NCBI RefSeq assembly: GCF_964340395.1
Contig: NC_135549.1
Location: forward strand, 32,959,832-33,023,831
Reading direction: 5' to 3'
Source of the DNA: Glandiceps talaboti
Taxonomy: Eukaryota; Hemichordata; Enteropneusta; Spengelidae
Length of the DNA: 64,000 nucleotides
Shown: one piece after another, positions 1 through 12,770 of the stretch
How the letters are laid out: each line of letters starts with the position of its first letter
Numbering within the stretch: the first letter of the stretch is position 1
Notes under the pieces: model-generated
What the model was told of the DNA's origin: nothing
Databases searched by the model: none
Seen by the model: only the letters and a program-made list of their open reading frames with translations
Position numbers and translations under genes: made by a program

Positions 1-355
1 TTGTTGAAATGTCAGTTCCGCAATGGGTACTATATTTCCATTTACTGTTTTATGAATACTGTCATCTTACCGTCTGCAAATAAGTACTGCCATTCATTTA
101 CCGTCTTATGAGCGCTGGTATTTATTTTCAAAATAAAATTGAGTATTGAATAAACTTAATATTTCGCCTATGGTTGAATTAATCTTATTTTCTTATGAAA
201 TCAACAAAATATGTATATATTTCTCAGTCAACTTTATCTTACAAGAAAACCTTGAATACAATGAATCGCGGTCGACTATCAGAGATAAATTTCATTTTCC
301 AAATTCAGCATGTCGTTTGCTTGTATGATATATATATATATGCAATATATATGTG
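1..355. other. AT-rich DNA, nothing recognised
   Basis: No convincing exon, RNA gene or long repeat is visible. A short TA-rich stretch at about 328-352 leads into the MITE that follows. Confidence 0.5.
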
Positions 356-421
356 TGTCTGATGATCGCAATATGCGTGAAACTCCGAGTTACACCCAAG
401 AAAGAGTTCCAGTACTACCAA

Positions 422-469
<48 letters not shown>

Positions 470-596
470 CTCGGTGAGTATCAATCTGCTAAGACAGTGC
501 TCTATACCGCAGTGGCAGAGCGTAATAGGTTTGGTAGTACTGGAACTCTTTCTTGGTTGTAACTCGGAGTTTCACGCATAGTGCGATCATCAGACA
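356..596. mobile_element. Hairpin MITE, copy 1 (complete)
   Basis: The arms at about 356-423 and 529-596 are near-perfect inverted repeats beginning TGTCTGATGATCGC and ending GATCATCAGACA. The interior holds a pure (TA)n run at about 424-469 and a unique 60-bp segment. No ORF is present, so this is a non-autonomous foldback/MITE-type element. A half copy lies at 42625-42800. No clear target duplication can be read because the flanks are themselves TA-rich. The superfamily is not assigned. Confidence 0.8.
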
Positions 597-1812
597 ATAT
601 ATATATATATATATCTTCACTCTCTCTCTCTCTCTCTCTTGTTCATACAACGTCTCCTATGCATTTACATGCGTATACACTTCGATGATCTCATGCCCAT
701 TCAAATAGGTTAGTGACCGTGTGCTTTAACGTTGAGGGCACTATCACGAGTCCAGCTGTCATTAGCATGAGAATAGGTGGTTGTCAAGAACTGTTGTTAC
801 TAGGAAGCCATCAAAAGCCTTCGAGTCCGATTCAGGTACAGTGTATAGCCCTGGTGTATAGCATTCTTTTCAAACAACGCCCCGCGCTTAAAAGGCTGCT
901 ACGACTAACAGAAGTCAAACAAAGGGTATCTGTATAATTATTATCCAAGGATAAAACGCAAGGTATAGTAGTAGACTTTTGAACTATACAATTGTCGTTC
1001 GTGACCTTTTCAACATGCACGAAATATAAACAATTTATTAGCAACACGCCAACAGTTCCGCCATCTTCGATTGTCTATGTTTTCCAACAGATTAATGTGA
1101 CTGCAGCACTGCGCTACTAGTACTATGCTGTAATGCCATAATTAGTCAAATCAGCAAGATGGCTCTTTATCTGTAAGGTTAAAAGGGTTTGCTGTCACAA
1201 GGCAGTGTCGAATGGTATACAGTAATTGGTATATCAAATGAGGCAATGAATTACATACCAGTCATTGTTCATGTTGTTAAACTGAAGAAAACCACATCAT
1301 GTATTCAGTTAGTTACTATACAATGAACTACTATTGATGCATTATTGTAATGGGTGCATACTGTCCATTGCTGCTGAATAAATAATCGACAAAGCGTTCC
1401 TGATTATCATGACGAGATACTTTCTTGCAACTAAGTTTCAATTATTGTTCTCTGTTCTTCTTTTGTTTTGCATAACTTCGTCACATAGTATCAATAATGA
1501 TACTATATATACATCTCGTAGTTAATACCGATAGGGGTGTCATCTGTAGTTGCTAGCAGACATGTCATTCAATCATCTATGTTCCGGACTACGCATTCCA
1601 GCCGTAAAGTGTCACCATGCGCAACGAAGTTTTGATTAAAAGATAGTATCATTAATATATATTTGACACTTAGAAGCAGACATCATCGATACTATCAGCA
1701 CCGAACATCATGATAACAACGAGTGTCGAATGCTGATATACAGTGATTACGATCTTTTATGCTGCCATTTTAAAGTAGAGATTATATCTAAGCGTGCTGA
1801 TTTAAATATCTA
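597..1812. other. Intergenic, no feature recognised
   Basis: A short (TC)n run lies at about 618-640. Small open frames here have no recognisable motif or convincing splice context. Confidence 0.4.
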
Positions 1813-1814
1813 TC

Positions 1815-1838
1815 AATCCGTCTGTCTGTATGTCTGTA

Positions 1839-1869
<31 letters not shown>

Positions 1870-1971
1870 ATGTATGTATGTATGTATGTATGTATGTATG
1901 TATGTATGTATGTATGTATGTATGTCTCTGTCTGTCATCTGTCCATCCGTCAATCCGTCTGTCCGCCTGTC

Positions 1972-2032
<61 letters not shown>

Positions 2033-2057
2033 ATGTCTGTATGTATGTATGTATGTA

Positions 2058-2088
<31 letters not shown>

Positions 2089-2150
2089 GTATGTATGTAT
2101 GTATGTATGTATGTATGCATATGTGTGTGTGTATGTATGTATGTAGGGAG
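1815..2150. repeat. (TCTG)n/(TATG)n compound microsatellite
   Basis: Alternating blocks of TCTG and TATG units form the tract, with a short interruption at about 1926-1975. It is open in several frames only because the period is 4 bp and neither unit makes a stop codon. It should not be read as protein coding. Confidence 0.95.
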
Positions 2151-2347
2151 GCAGACAGGTCACTGTGTATGTGTATGTATGTGTGTGTGGGGGGGGGACA
2201 TATATGTTGTAGCGGTCTGGGGTTTGTTGAATGTTTGCCTTTCCCTATCGATCTTTGACCGTTATATAACCTACATAGGTGATAACTACAACTGCATTAA
2301 AGCATCATATGAAAATATAGTAGAAATACGTATTACACAACAGCTAA

Positions 2348-4123
2348 GGGACCGGTCAGTTTCGCCAGCCTGGGGGGGGGGGGGGCGGGGGCGGTGGATT
2401 CTTAAATCGGGCCGACAAAAAGTCACTGACCCCCCTATCTGTAAAAACCAAAAACAGGCTGACCCCCCCCCCATCACTTAATTCTAAAACACCCCCCCCC
2501 CCCATATATAATATTCACATGACAGGTATTTTTTTATCGTGACTCAGTGTGGACTGCTTGACTGTCTTGTATCTACTTTATAAGATCCCGGGTTAGCACT
2601 ATCATAATTATAATTATTGACTACACGGGTAAATATATTCCAAAAGGAGTTTAGTAGCATCTTGACAATGAAAGGTAGCGGGAAAGCTTGAGAAGGGAAT
2701 ATGTACATCTCTTATGGGGGGTCCTAAGGGTGGGTCTCCCCCTAGAAAGCCAGGAGGTTTTTCCCTCTGAAAAGTCAATTTTGAGACTATTCAGACCCTT
2801 TCAGACAATAATTTCCAAGTTTTACAAGACAGCACTAACATGTAAAAAGCAACTACATAGGGTTGAAATATACTTTGATAGCATCTTGACAGTAAGAGGG
2901 GAAGAGCTGGAGACTGGGGTATGTTCATCTCATGTGGGGGGTCCGAGGGGGTGTCCCTCTAGAAGCCCTAGAGGATTTTTAGCCAATATTTAGGCTATTC
3001 ATACCCTTTGAAGCAATAACTAAATCCATGCTTTACAAGACAGCACCATCAAGTATTAGAAACTATTCTTTATAACTTACATAGAGTTGAAATATCTTCT
3101 TAAAAAGTTAAATGGCATCATTATCTACATGTAGTAAAGGTTAGCACATCTAATGGTAGTATCATTGTAGGGGAGATTTGGAGTTTAAGGTAATTTTAGA
3201 CTATCTTGGCAAACATTTCACATCTTTAAAAGACAATATCATCTCAAATTAGAATTGGGTGAAAATATTTCAGAAACGTTTGATACCATAATGACAGTAA
3301 AAAGGTTGTTGGTGCATTTGATTGTTGGTTGAATGCATGAGTGACCTCTGGGGGTGAGGGAGTCCTTGGGGTTTCCCCCTGGCAGATCAGCCTTTGAGGT
3401 AATATTTCCAAGCTTTGAAAAGCTAACGTAAATGGAAGTTTTAAATGAGTTTCTCATGTTACATAATAATGGGCCCGTAACATTGGTATAGGGGCATTAA
3501 TATTGCATGTCTAGTAAAGTCACCGGTATGTTAGAGAACTTTAGGTGGTCATACCTAGTGTATGATAGAAACTGGAATCTGATGAGATGTGATGATTTGT
3601 AGTGTCAATAACATGCAGTGTCCAAAATAGAAAGTGTATTAATCCCTCTGACAAGTTCATACTGACGAGTAGAACCATTTAGATTAACTTCTTTCATAAA
3701 CTATCTATGAAGATTACCATTACAAAATCTTCAAGTTCACTTTTGCCCCAAAGGGCAATATAGGTGAAGCATTGATTGTGAAACAGCCAAGCATTTACAC
3801 GACATGTTCTGTAACTAGTGTGGTAGCTAGGTAATACATATATATGTATATGTATAGTTATGTTTGAACTAATAAGTGATATCATGTAAGGAACAGAGAC
3901 AAGAACAAATATTTACATGTACCACATTTCAGACAAGGCTTTATGCCATTGTAGAAAAGGATTTTTTTCTTCCATCACAATCCAAAACACAATAACCCCC
4001 TATCCACAATTTTCAAAACAGCATGACCCCCCTACTGCCAATTTCAAAAACAGGGTGACCCCCCTACAAATCCATCGCCCCCCCCCCCCCACCGGGCCCA
4101 GACCGAAGAAACTGACCGGTCCC
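2348..4123 (+). mobile_element. 1.8-kb TIR element with TAA duplication (copy A)
   Basis: The left end GGGACCGGTCAGTTTC and the right end GAAACTGACCGGTCCC are inverted repeats, each followed inward by a G- or C-homopolymer tract (about 2373-2395 and 4078-4090). TAA precedes the element (2345-2347) and follows it (4124-4126). A 3-bp TAA/TTA duplication is typical of PIF/Harbinger elements, so that superfamily is the best guess. The interior has diverged repeated blocks (about 2690-2760 and 2900-2990) with phrases such as TCATCTCATGTGGGGGGTCC. No transposase ORF is visible, so the element is non-autonomous. An inverted, interrupted copy occupies 42801-46276. Confidence 0.75.
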
Positions 4124-4126
4124 TAA

Positions 4127-5385
4127 GACTGGATTCATAAACATCACCACGGGGTAGGGGGGATACTTGGTCACTTTGGAATATGTCAAGGGGTGCCTCA
4201 AAATAAATGATTTTAAAATTAGTAAAAAGGGTTTGAGTACTTTGAGTACTTTAAAATGTACTGGATGCTTCAGCTAGTAAAGTATATATTGTATGTCAGA
4301 GGGCAGGATATGTGTGGTCGATTGCAGGACACACAGTAGTCGGTTTTACTTGGCATCATAATATGCCAGTTTTGCTCTGCATAATGCAACCTTAACCGTG
4401 TAAACACATTCACCATATTTATAACATATTAGTATAACTCTCTAATACATTCTTCGAATGCAAGAACTATAGTTATGTCTCATGCATCGCACCATGGGAA
4501 TGTTGACGATATCATAACACCGGCCTTTTGTAGAATCAAAGCGTCTAATAGAAGACAGTTTTGAATAGGAACTAATCAAAGATGGCGGTGCAACAATTGC
4601 GTTTGACAATATTGGGCAATTACGATTACAGTCACGTGACCTCATAGTTTAATGCAGTAGCTAGCAAGATTATCAATAAGAAAAGACATACTTTAAATCT
4701 AGCAGTTGTTCATTTCTTAAACTATATTAAGGACCTATTTCAAGTTCGAAAATTGTTTTCCATGTACTTTGCACATATTTAGCGTCAGCTAATATTAGGA
4801 TTAAGCATAATAGCAATAAAAATTACTAATCAGTAATCTTCACATTGTTAAAAGTCACAGTGACAATCTCACGACTGATGGAGACTTAATAAAGCTTTGA
4901 TTTACATAAACTTAAATGTGTAGTGACGTAAAATTTCCAAAATAAAAAAAATTAACTAGACCTGTGAATATTTACTGAAAAAAAGTTTGGTTCATTCCAT
5001 GTATGTAAAGGTGTATACTGTGAAAATAACTAAAATGCTGTAGTATTTGATACAATTTGGCATTTGATGTAGAACGAACTTTGACACTTCTGTATTTTTA
5101 TCACAACCGTAGTACTTGCGCATGCTCAATGGCAGGTTTAAAAGTTAAAGTCGCAAAACTTTAATATATTACATATTATCTGAAAATCTCACATCGATGA
5201 AAGCAACACTTATATATGTTGTAAGTCAGAAATATGTCTTTCATAATTAAGATGTATTAAGCCATAGATTATTATAGTAACTGTACATTTGCGTTAGCCA
5301 AAGCATACTTTTATTGAAACAGTTTATTAACAGATTAGTTCTTTTTATGCTGTTGGTTTATTTGCCCCCCCCCCCACTCTCTCTC
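4127..5385. other. Intergenic, no feature recognised
   Basis: AT-rich sequence upstream of gene A. Earlier exons of gene A could lie here or before the window, but none could be identified with confidence. A C-run and (TC)n tract lie at about 5367-5387. Confidence 0.35.
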
Positions 5386-5387
5386 TC

Positions 5388-5454
5388 ACAAACACAAACA
5401 CAAACACAAACACAAACACAAACACAAACACAAACACAAACACAAACACAAACA
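5388..5454. repeat. (ACAAAC)n hexanucleotide repeat
   Basis: About eleven clean copies of a 6-bp unit lie roughly 90 bp upstream of the exon at 5541, within the presumed intron or leader. Confidence 0.95.
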
Positions 5455-5540
5455 TACTCTCTGTCAAAGAACTAATGTGATAGCTATGAATTAAGCCAAT
5501 GTAATTTATACCTAGGTGGTTTATCAACATTTTTTTTCAG

Positions 5541-6077
5541 TTATACTCCGTGTTTGAGATGGGCGATCGCAGTGAAAACGTACGCTACCATGAACGCAGT
5601 TACAATCAAGAGGCTGTGAAAACACCACGATGTCCGTATGGTAAGTACTAAACACGAAATTATCATTTGGATTTCATCTTGTATGGTATAGGTTCCCAGA
5701 TATACGTGTTAGTCATTATACAATGGGATACAATAAGAATCATTTCAAATCATTCATTCGATTTGTTTGAATTTACAATAGAAAAGAATAACAGCTACTG
5801 CAGTATGTGTTAGTTCATAGGTACGTTTACAAGCTTTCCAAAAGTGGGCACAAAAGTGTTGTGACGAAGTATCATTTCCGTCCGAAATAACATATACACT
5901 CACACCCGGGCAGACTCACACATACATCCATCCATCCATCCATCCATCCATCCGTACGTACGTACGTACGTGTACGTACATACATACATACATACATACA
6001 TACATACATACATACATACGTAAATACGTGCAAGTACGTACGTACGTACATACACACACACACACACACGCACAGGC

Positions 6078-6130
<53 letters not shown>

Positions 6131-6426
6131 TTATATAAATATATATAGGAAAGTGTTATGGACTCTAACTTATGCAAAAAGAGTACATAACACGAAACAA
6201 AAATAACATGCACTTATTGCACAGGTATTCACGTTCCTTGTACAGAATTTATAAATGAACTTCTCAATTATCTCTAACTTACGTTTTCTTTCTTTCAGCC
6301 GAAAAACTTGCCGCCAAACGGAAAGGGTGGATCTCGCCACTGGAACGTTCTCCATTCAAACCCTCGTCGAAATTCGCCCACAATCTATGGCCACAGCTTC
6401 ATATGCATGTACCAGTTGATCATTGA
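5541..6426 (+). CDS. Gene A: last two exons, unknown protein family
   Basis: Exons are 5541-5640 (acceptor TTTTTTTTCAG, donor G|GTAAGT) and 6299-6426 (acceptor TTCTTTCTTTCAG, stop TGA 6424-6426), joined in phase 1. If the ATG at 5559 is the start, the product is 69 residues. The frame is open back to the acceptor, so upstream coding exons are possible and the entry may be partial. The C-terminal exon is clearly paralogous to that of gene B (22144-26039): 23 of the first 37 residues match without gaps, including KPSSKxxHNLxPQLHxH, and both use the same phase-1 intron. The other exon is only weakly similar to gene B and lacks its Ser/Arg-rich tract. I do not recognise the family. This could be a short paralogue or a partial duplicate. 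The intron carries microsatellites. Confidence 0.6.
5925..6132. repeat. Intronic (CATC)/(CGTA)/(CATA)/(CAGA) microsatellite
   Basis: Successive tetranucleotide blocks lie inside the gene A intron. The open frames across it are artefacts of the 4-bp period. Confidence 0.95.
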
Positions 6427-7734
6427 TAGCATTCTCCAATCTGTGCACTATTTTAAGTTTTATTTCTACACCTACATATTTCTGCTCCTCCTTGACAGTG
6501 ACATCCATTGTTAGAGTTATAGAATATAATATGATTTGATTTGATATGCAAGCATTGATACAAGTGGTTGGCTAAATATCTGTAATTCATCTTTGTCATC
6601 TACCAACCATGCAACGATTAGTAGTACTACTTGGAATGATGATAAATGGTACCATATAACAATTGTGATTTTTGTCAGTGCAACATACTTATTTAAAACT
6701 TGTTTAAAGGTGATGATTGACTTTGTGTTTCTACGTCATGTCAATCGTCACGTGATAAGCCTTACAATTGACACATTTAGTCTATGATCTGTGAACACAA
6801 GTACGCGAGTGTCTAGCATTCACAAAATAAGTTCAGCAACGTACGGATCCTATACCTTTCCACAACACTCCCACGTAAGGTGACCACTTGAAATGTGATA
6901 GAGTGATTATATTGTGGTGATAGAGTGATAGATTGATCTTTACAACAATATCATATCTCATAAGTAACTATCGTTCATTTCTCCTTCCAAGGTTTCAGTT
7001 TGATAAAATTCAAAATATGAAGTAAAGGATTTTTACTCGCATTAAACAAATACAGACTTAGGAGTTTACTCCGAGGTCGATGTAAAATCAATGTGTTGTG
7101 TTTGTCAAAAACAATAAAGTTTGATGGTGATGGAAATGTATTGAAACCAGTGTGTGAACTTAAGGGAAAATGACTACTGGTCATAAGGACCGAAATGTAG
7201 CAAATACTGCTGGTCCTTAAGGAAAACTGCTGGTCCATATTCAATGCAGTTCACGTTCACAACCTATATTTATATACCCTACATTTACAGATTAAATGAT
7301 TTTGAACTTTAATATGATACAACATATCTTTAGATATACTAAAGTAAAAGAGGGTAAAACGAATTGTTCACTATCCACTATTATTTCATAAAATTTCCAC
7401 TCACAGAGTCAACAAATAACTTGGAAGTAAATTTTGATTCACTACCAAGAAATATTTATTTGACTCTATGAGTAGAGATTTTCATTTGTAACTATGAACC
7501 CAGAGACTATGGATATTCATTCTCGCATAATCTGTTTCTATAGACTGTAGTGGTCTGAGACTGAATGTATTCATTACACCATAGAAATACATATCCATAG
7601 ATTGTAGATAATATGGGTGAATGAATCATTAAATATACATTATCTGCAGTCTCTAAGAGATCACAGTCCTCTCCTTCCTCTCTGTACGATTCACTAAATT
7701 CTGAATCACATATCCAAAGTCAGATTCATCGTCT
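6427..7734. other. 3' flank of gene A and intergenic DNA
   Basis: No exon is recognised. At 7172-7240 is a degenerate segment (GGTCATAAGGACCGA) that recurs in the same orientation at 8929-8995, so both belong to a dispersed repeat. Confidence 0.4.
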
Positions 7735-8470
7735 GTGGCAACAGCTGATGTAGCTTTCCAACTCTTAGCGAACGTAGACCCACAAATTCATCACGACAGA
7801 AAGTTTTGTCGCGTAAATATCCCTCTTCAAAACTGTGTATTCACTTTATTTCAATTTCCATCCACAAAAGTGACACGGAGCGGTTTCGTCTTCCTTCAAA
7901 TATGTACTGACCCCCCCCCCCCCACTGCATAAAGCCCTACCCGTCTACCATACAGTGGTGTATTGAGTATCGTCTCTGACTCGACTGTTTGTGTAAGAAA
8001 TCTGACTATGATGAAGAGAACTATGGCTAAACATGTCTTACAATGCAAGTTTTTTTGACGTGGGAGCGTGATATGGTAACTGTACTGTAATGTGTCATCC
8101 ACTATATGTACCAGTGTTTGGCATGATGCAGTAATTTTCCAGATACAACAATGGCAACAAAAATGCAACATTTCTAAGTTTATACGTTGATTACAACATG
8201 ACAGGACATACATTATCATATGAATCAAATTGAAAGCAATCAGGCTAAGCATTTTTTTTTACTGTTTTACAAAAAAAAACTATAATCGTACTGAAGATAT
8301 TTTACAAAGTGTACCTGCCTTCTTTATTAGTTAAAACGCCATTTTCAGAGTAGTTTACATTGTATATGTTTTCCGTCAGTTTGTTTGCCACATACATGGA
8401 TCAGGGAACCCACTAACATTTACCGGCTTTAATACCAGCCTTTAAAAAACAGTGTCTGTTTAAATTCGTC
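7735..8470 (+). mobile_element. Decayed relative of the 43.2-45.4-kb TTAA element
   Basis: Segments at about 7770-7880, 7940-8180 and 8400-8430 align collinearly with about 43900-44040, 44080-44560 and 44815-44845. Shared landmarks are TAGACCCACAAATTC, GTGGTGTATTG, GGGAGCGTGA and TAACATTTACCG. This copy lacks recognisable terminal repeats and carries a C-run at about 7911-7923. It is useful as an empty-site reference: it does not have the 240-bp MITE found at 44207-44446. Confidence 0.6.
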
Positions 8471-9068
8471 TTCTTCTTCGGAAGTTCATTGCTGTCTTCT
8501 AAATATCGTCACATACTTTATAAATACAAGGTGGAACTGTCTCAAACACGTTAAAAGTTTCATACACTTAGAACAGTAAACTTTACAACAATTACTATAT
8601 CATGGCGGGAAAAGACGCATGCGCTGAATGCGTAAAATGGGTCTGAATGTCTAAGACGTTCTGATTAGTCAAGACAAAAATAATTGGAGAAATTCGGTCA
8701 ATCATGTGTTTGCTAACATAATTTCATAAAGTAAATGCTGTATGCTACGTCATATGTAGACATGATATCAACATTGACAACAACACGTAGCCAGCTAGCT
8801 CTGTGTCGCTTGACTTGAACGAGATGATGTCGAGAGTAAAATAGGTAACATAAGATCAGATTCGTGTGGGTGAAATTGGATATATCTTTGAATAAATGTT
8901 ATTATTTACTCCAAATTTTAGTCGGTCATAAGGACCGATATGTTGTTGTAATTCTGAAAAACTGTCGGTCCGAACGGAAATCTGTTGGTCTCGGGCCGAA
9001 GGACCGGCGTTAATTTCGCACGCTGATTGAAACTAGTTGACGTGTACTTTTCGAACGTGTCAGAGCTG
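8471..9068. other. Intergenic; possible hAT-like right end at 8925-9024
   Basis: The stretch ending GGCGTTAATTTCGCACGCTG reads in reverse complement like a CAG...GAAATTAACGCC end. This resembles the CAGGG-type terminus of the element at 59218-60167. A matching left end was not found, so the call is tentative. Confidence 0.3.
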
Positions 9069-9076
9069 GAGTGAGA

Positions 9077-9368
<292 letters not shown>

Positions 9369-9664
9369 AAGAAAGAAAGAAATGAAATGAAAAATATAAG
9401 TAGTAATTGAAGAGCACAAAAAGTACATCGTTGTTTTCCAATCTTACAGTATAATGTAACAATAATGATAGCTAGTTCATATCTATATACATAAATAAAG
9501 ATGATATCAGTAGTTTGAGAATTAAAATGACATTACATATCACCCCGTAATGTCATTGAAATAAAGCAAATAACCATTTTTGTATCAAGCGAATCCATTC
9601 ATAACAGAAATGAACACAAAGCACGATAGGTGTGTATAGATCGACCTAACAGCCTACCAAGTAA

Positions 9665-10061
9665 GGGGCGAGATCAACAGTTCAGTGTACGATAAGAAAC
9701 TAAATTATTTTACTGGTGGGGGTGGGGGGGGGGTGGTGATCCATCTTAGTTCTCATCCTACCAAAATACTTTAATGGATGTTTTGTACCACTAAATACAA
9801 ACATTTCTTTTAAAAATGTCGAATTGAGAAATGGAAGTAAAGTGACAACAAAAGAACTGTTTTTTTTTAATTAATCACTACATACCGACTTTATATTCAT
9901 AGCATTACGCTACTACTACATAGTGACTTGAAATTGATTGTGCGGTTTGAAGCAATTTTCAAGTTTGACCAATTTATTTAGAAGGGTGGGGGAGGGGGCG
10001 TCTGAGGCCTAAGTATAAGAATTCACCTTTTTATCTTACATTGAACTATTGATCTCGCCCC
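9665..10061. mobile_element. 397-bp MITE with TAA duplication
   Basis: Inverted termini GGGGCGAGATCAAC and TTGATCTCGCCCC continue with few mismatches for about 35 bp. TAA lies on both sides (9662-9664, 10062-10064). G-rich tracts sit internally (about 9715-9735 and 9984-10000). The TAA duplication suggests a Harbinger-like MITE. It is nested inside the 9529-10663 element and so inserted later. Confidence 0.75.
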
Positions 10062-10142
10062 TAAGATCTAGTATACAGTCGTAAGGCTAGGGAAAGTTTG
10101 TTTATTGTACCTTGAATAATCCCCGGGATATATTACGTGTAC

Positions 10143-10177
<35 letters not shown>

Positions 10178-10178
10178 A
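10143..10178. repeat. (AAAT)n microsatellite
   Basis: Nine uninterrupted 4-bp units. Confidence 0.95.
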
Positions 10179-10980
10179 CTGAACAACAAAATGGGAAAGT
10201 GGGTGTAGTTGATCCGACCATGGAAGATACTATAAGGAGAGACTGAGATCCTTGTTGATTGTTGTACACCTGGCCATTAGGTGGCGCTGTCCGTTTGATA
10301 AGCCTTTCATGTAGCTGTTGTAGTGTACATTTGCATGAGAATACAAGGGCTTGTCGTTGCTATATTGGCTTTGTGTACACAACAACACTTTACAACTCCT
10401 AGTTGAACTCGGTCTGTTTGGTCTATGTGTTGCGTTGGTGAAGATCGCTGAGCATTGATATCATCATTATCACCAGTTCGTGTAGTAACATCTCGTAGAC
10501 CAACCTGCAACCCCTGTAATAGGATTGTCCACGGCGTTACTAGGTAGGCTCTATACACACCTATCGTGCTTTGTGTTCATTTCTGTTATGAATGGCTTCG
10601 CTTGATACAAAAATGGCCATTTGCTTTATTTTAATGAGAGTATGAGGTGATATTAATGTCAGTTCTACACAAACTATTGATATCTTCTTTGTTATGTATT
10701 CGTTAGACGTTAGACGTCATCGGAGGTGTTGGGCTTCCTGAGTAACATGCGATGACCCTGTCATATACATACCATATATACTGAAGTAGTATTTCAATGT
10801 ACTATTTGAGGTGTATTTATAGTATTCCATGGAAGTACCAGTGGGTGTTACTGCCATGAATATTCCAATGTTCACTAAAGCACGGAGAGTGTTTGATTTG
10901 TTGGTCAACCAAGTACTACAAAAAAGCCTCATGTAATGACTTTGACAAATATCTATCAACACAAAAATTGCGTCTATTTT

Positions 10981-11790
10981 TATATAGTGAAGGGGATATT
11001 TTGTATTTGTATATAGTGAAGGGGATAGTTTGTATTTGTATATAGTGAAGGAGATATTTTGTATGTGTATATAGTGAAGGGGATATTTTGTATTTGTATA
11101 TAGTGAAGGGGATAGTTAGTATTTGTATATAGTGAAGGGGATAGTTTGTATGTGTATATAGTGAAGGGGATAGTTTGTATGTGTATATAGTGAAGGGGAT
11201 ATTTTGTATTTGTATATAGTGAAGGGGATAGTTAGTATTTGTATATAGTGAAGGGGATAGTTTGTATGTGTATATAGTGAAGGGGATATTTTGTATTTGT
11301 ATATAGTGAAGGGGATAGTTTGTATGTGTATATAGCGAAGGAGATATTTTGTATTTGTATATAGTGAAGGGGATATTTTGTATTTGTATATAGTGAAGGG
11401 GATAGTTAGTAATTGTATATAGTGAAGGAGATATTTTGTATGTGTATATAGTGAAGGGGATATTTTGTATTTGTATATAGTGAAGGGGATAGTTTGTATG
11501 TGTATATAGTGAAGGGGATAGTTAGTATTTGTATATAGTGAAGGAGATATTTTGTATGTGTATATAGTGAAGGAGATATTTTGTATTTGTATATAGTGAA
11601 GGGGATAGTTTGTATGTGTATATAGTGAAGGGGATAGTTAGTATTTGTATATAGTGAAGGGGATAGTTAGTAATTGTATATAGTGAAGGGGATAGTTAGT
11701 ATTGGTATATAGTGAAGGGGATATTTTGTATGTGTATATAGTGAAGGGGATAGTTAGTATTTGTATATAGTGAAGGGGATATTTTATATA
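10981..11790. repeat. 29-bp minisatellite
   Basis: About 28 head-to-tail copies of a 29-bp unit beginning TATATAGTGAAGGGGATA. Variation is concentrated at a few positions (GATATTTTG versus GATAGTTTG or GATAGTTAG, and TATTTG versus TATGTG), giving a readable order of unit types along the array. Confidence 0.95.
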
Positions 11791-11989
11791 ATGCTATCTA
11801 CTGTACATAATGAATCAAGGAGGCATATAAGCAGGAACTATTTATACAAGCGGAGAATGTTAACCTATATGTCCATACATGCACATGTTGAATTTGGCGG
11901 ATGGGGTGGTGGGGTGGTGGGGGTTGACATCAAATCTAACGATATAGTAGAAATTTTGTAAATTAAAGGATGGTCGTACATCACGCCAT

Positions 11990-12460
11990 CAGTTGAGATG
12001 TTACTTCGCAGTCCAATCAGTTGAGATGTTACTTTGCAGTCCAATCAGTTGAGATGTTACTTTTCAGTCCAATCAGTTGAGATGTTACTTTGCATTCCAA
12101 TCAGTTGAGATGTTACTTTTCAGTCCAATCAGTTGAGATGTTACTTTGCAGTCCAGTCAGTTGAGATGTTAAATACTTTGCAGTCCAGTCAGTTGAGATG
12201 TTAAATACTTTGCAGTCCAGTCAGTTGAGATGTTACTTTGCAGTCCAGTCAGTTGAGATGTTACTTTGCAGTCCAGTCAGTTGAGATGTTAAATACTTTG
12301 CAGTCCAGTCAGTTGAGATGTTACTTTGCAGTCCAGTCAGTTGAGATGTTAAATACTTTGCAGTCCAGTCAGTTGAGATGTTAAATACTTTGCAGTCCAG
12401 TCAGTTGAGATGTTACTTTGCAGTCCAGTCAGTTGAGATGTTAAATACTTTGCAGTCCAA
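11990..12460. repeat. 28/32-bp minisatellite
   Basis: Units of CAGTTGAGATGTTACTTTGC plus AGTCCAAT (28 bp) alternate irregularly with a 32-bp variant carrying an extra AAAT after GATGTT. The first units end CCAAT and later ones CCAGT, so the array is polarised. Confidence 0.93.
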
Positions 12461-12770
12461 TTTTGACGTTTCATCTCATGCATATGTAAGGTGTTGACGT
12501 TGTAGTGTTTGTGAGCATGAAGGTAGAAGTGGTCTCCCCTTAGGGAACCTTCAGTATTTACAAGGGGGCAGGGGAATTGGGGGAGGGTCACATCTTAAAA
12601 ACCGGCTTTTGGGGGAGGGCCATATTTTAGAAAATAGGATTGGGTGAGGTCACATTTTACTTTGACTCGTTGTATTACCCAACATTGCATTATTTTGGGG
12701 TTTGTTGTCATCCTGCCACCAGTTCCAAAATCCCATTGCTGCAATCCAGGTTAGGGTTAAGGTTAAAGTT
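12461..12770 (+). repeat. Dispersed repeat, copy 1
   Basis: The segment containing ACATTTTACTTTGACT and TCCAAAATCCCATTGCTGCA is the inverted counterpart of about 41105-41400, which lies in the transporter intron. Both copies carry runs of G (C on the other strand). The family is not identified. Confidence 0.7.

Larger units (their letters stand above)
9529..10663. mobile_element. 1.1-kb element with ~130-bp terminal inverted repeats
   Basis: The left arm (about 9529-9660) and right arm (about 10532-10663) are inverted copies sharing GAACACAAAGCACGATAGG and TTTTTGTATCAAGCGAA. The interior holds a nested 397-bp MITE (9665-10061), a (TAAA)n tract and about 340 bp of unique sequence with no recognisable protein. 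Target duplication and superfamily were not determined. Confidence 0.7.

Noticed and set aside
1730-2481. Long open frames of Cys/Val/Leu/Ser and Tyr/Val/Met/Cys repeats
   Set aside because: They are translations of TCTG/TATG tetranucleotide repeats, open in several frames on both strands. The same applies to 5872-6213, 9010-9462, 32074-32368, 34543-34962, 39015-39470 and 39627-40139.
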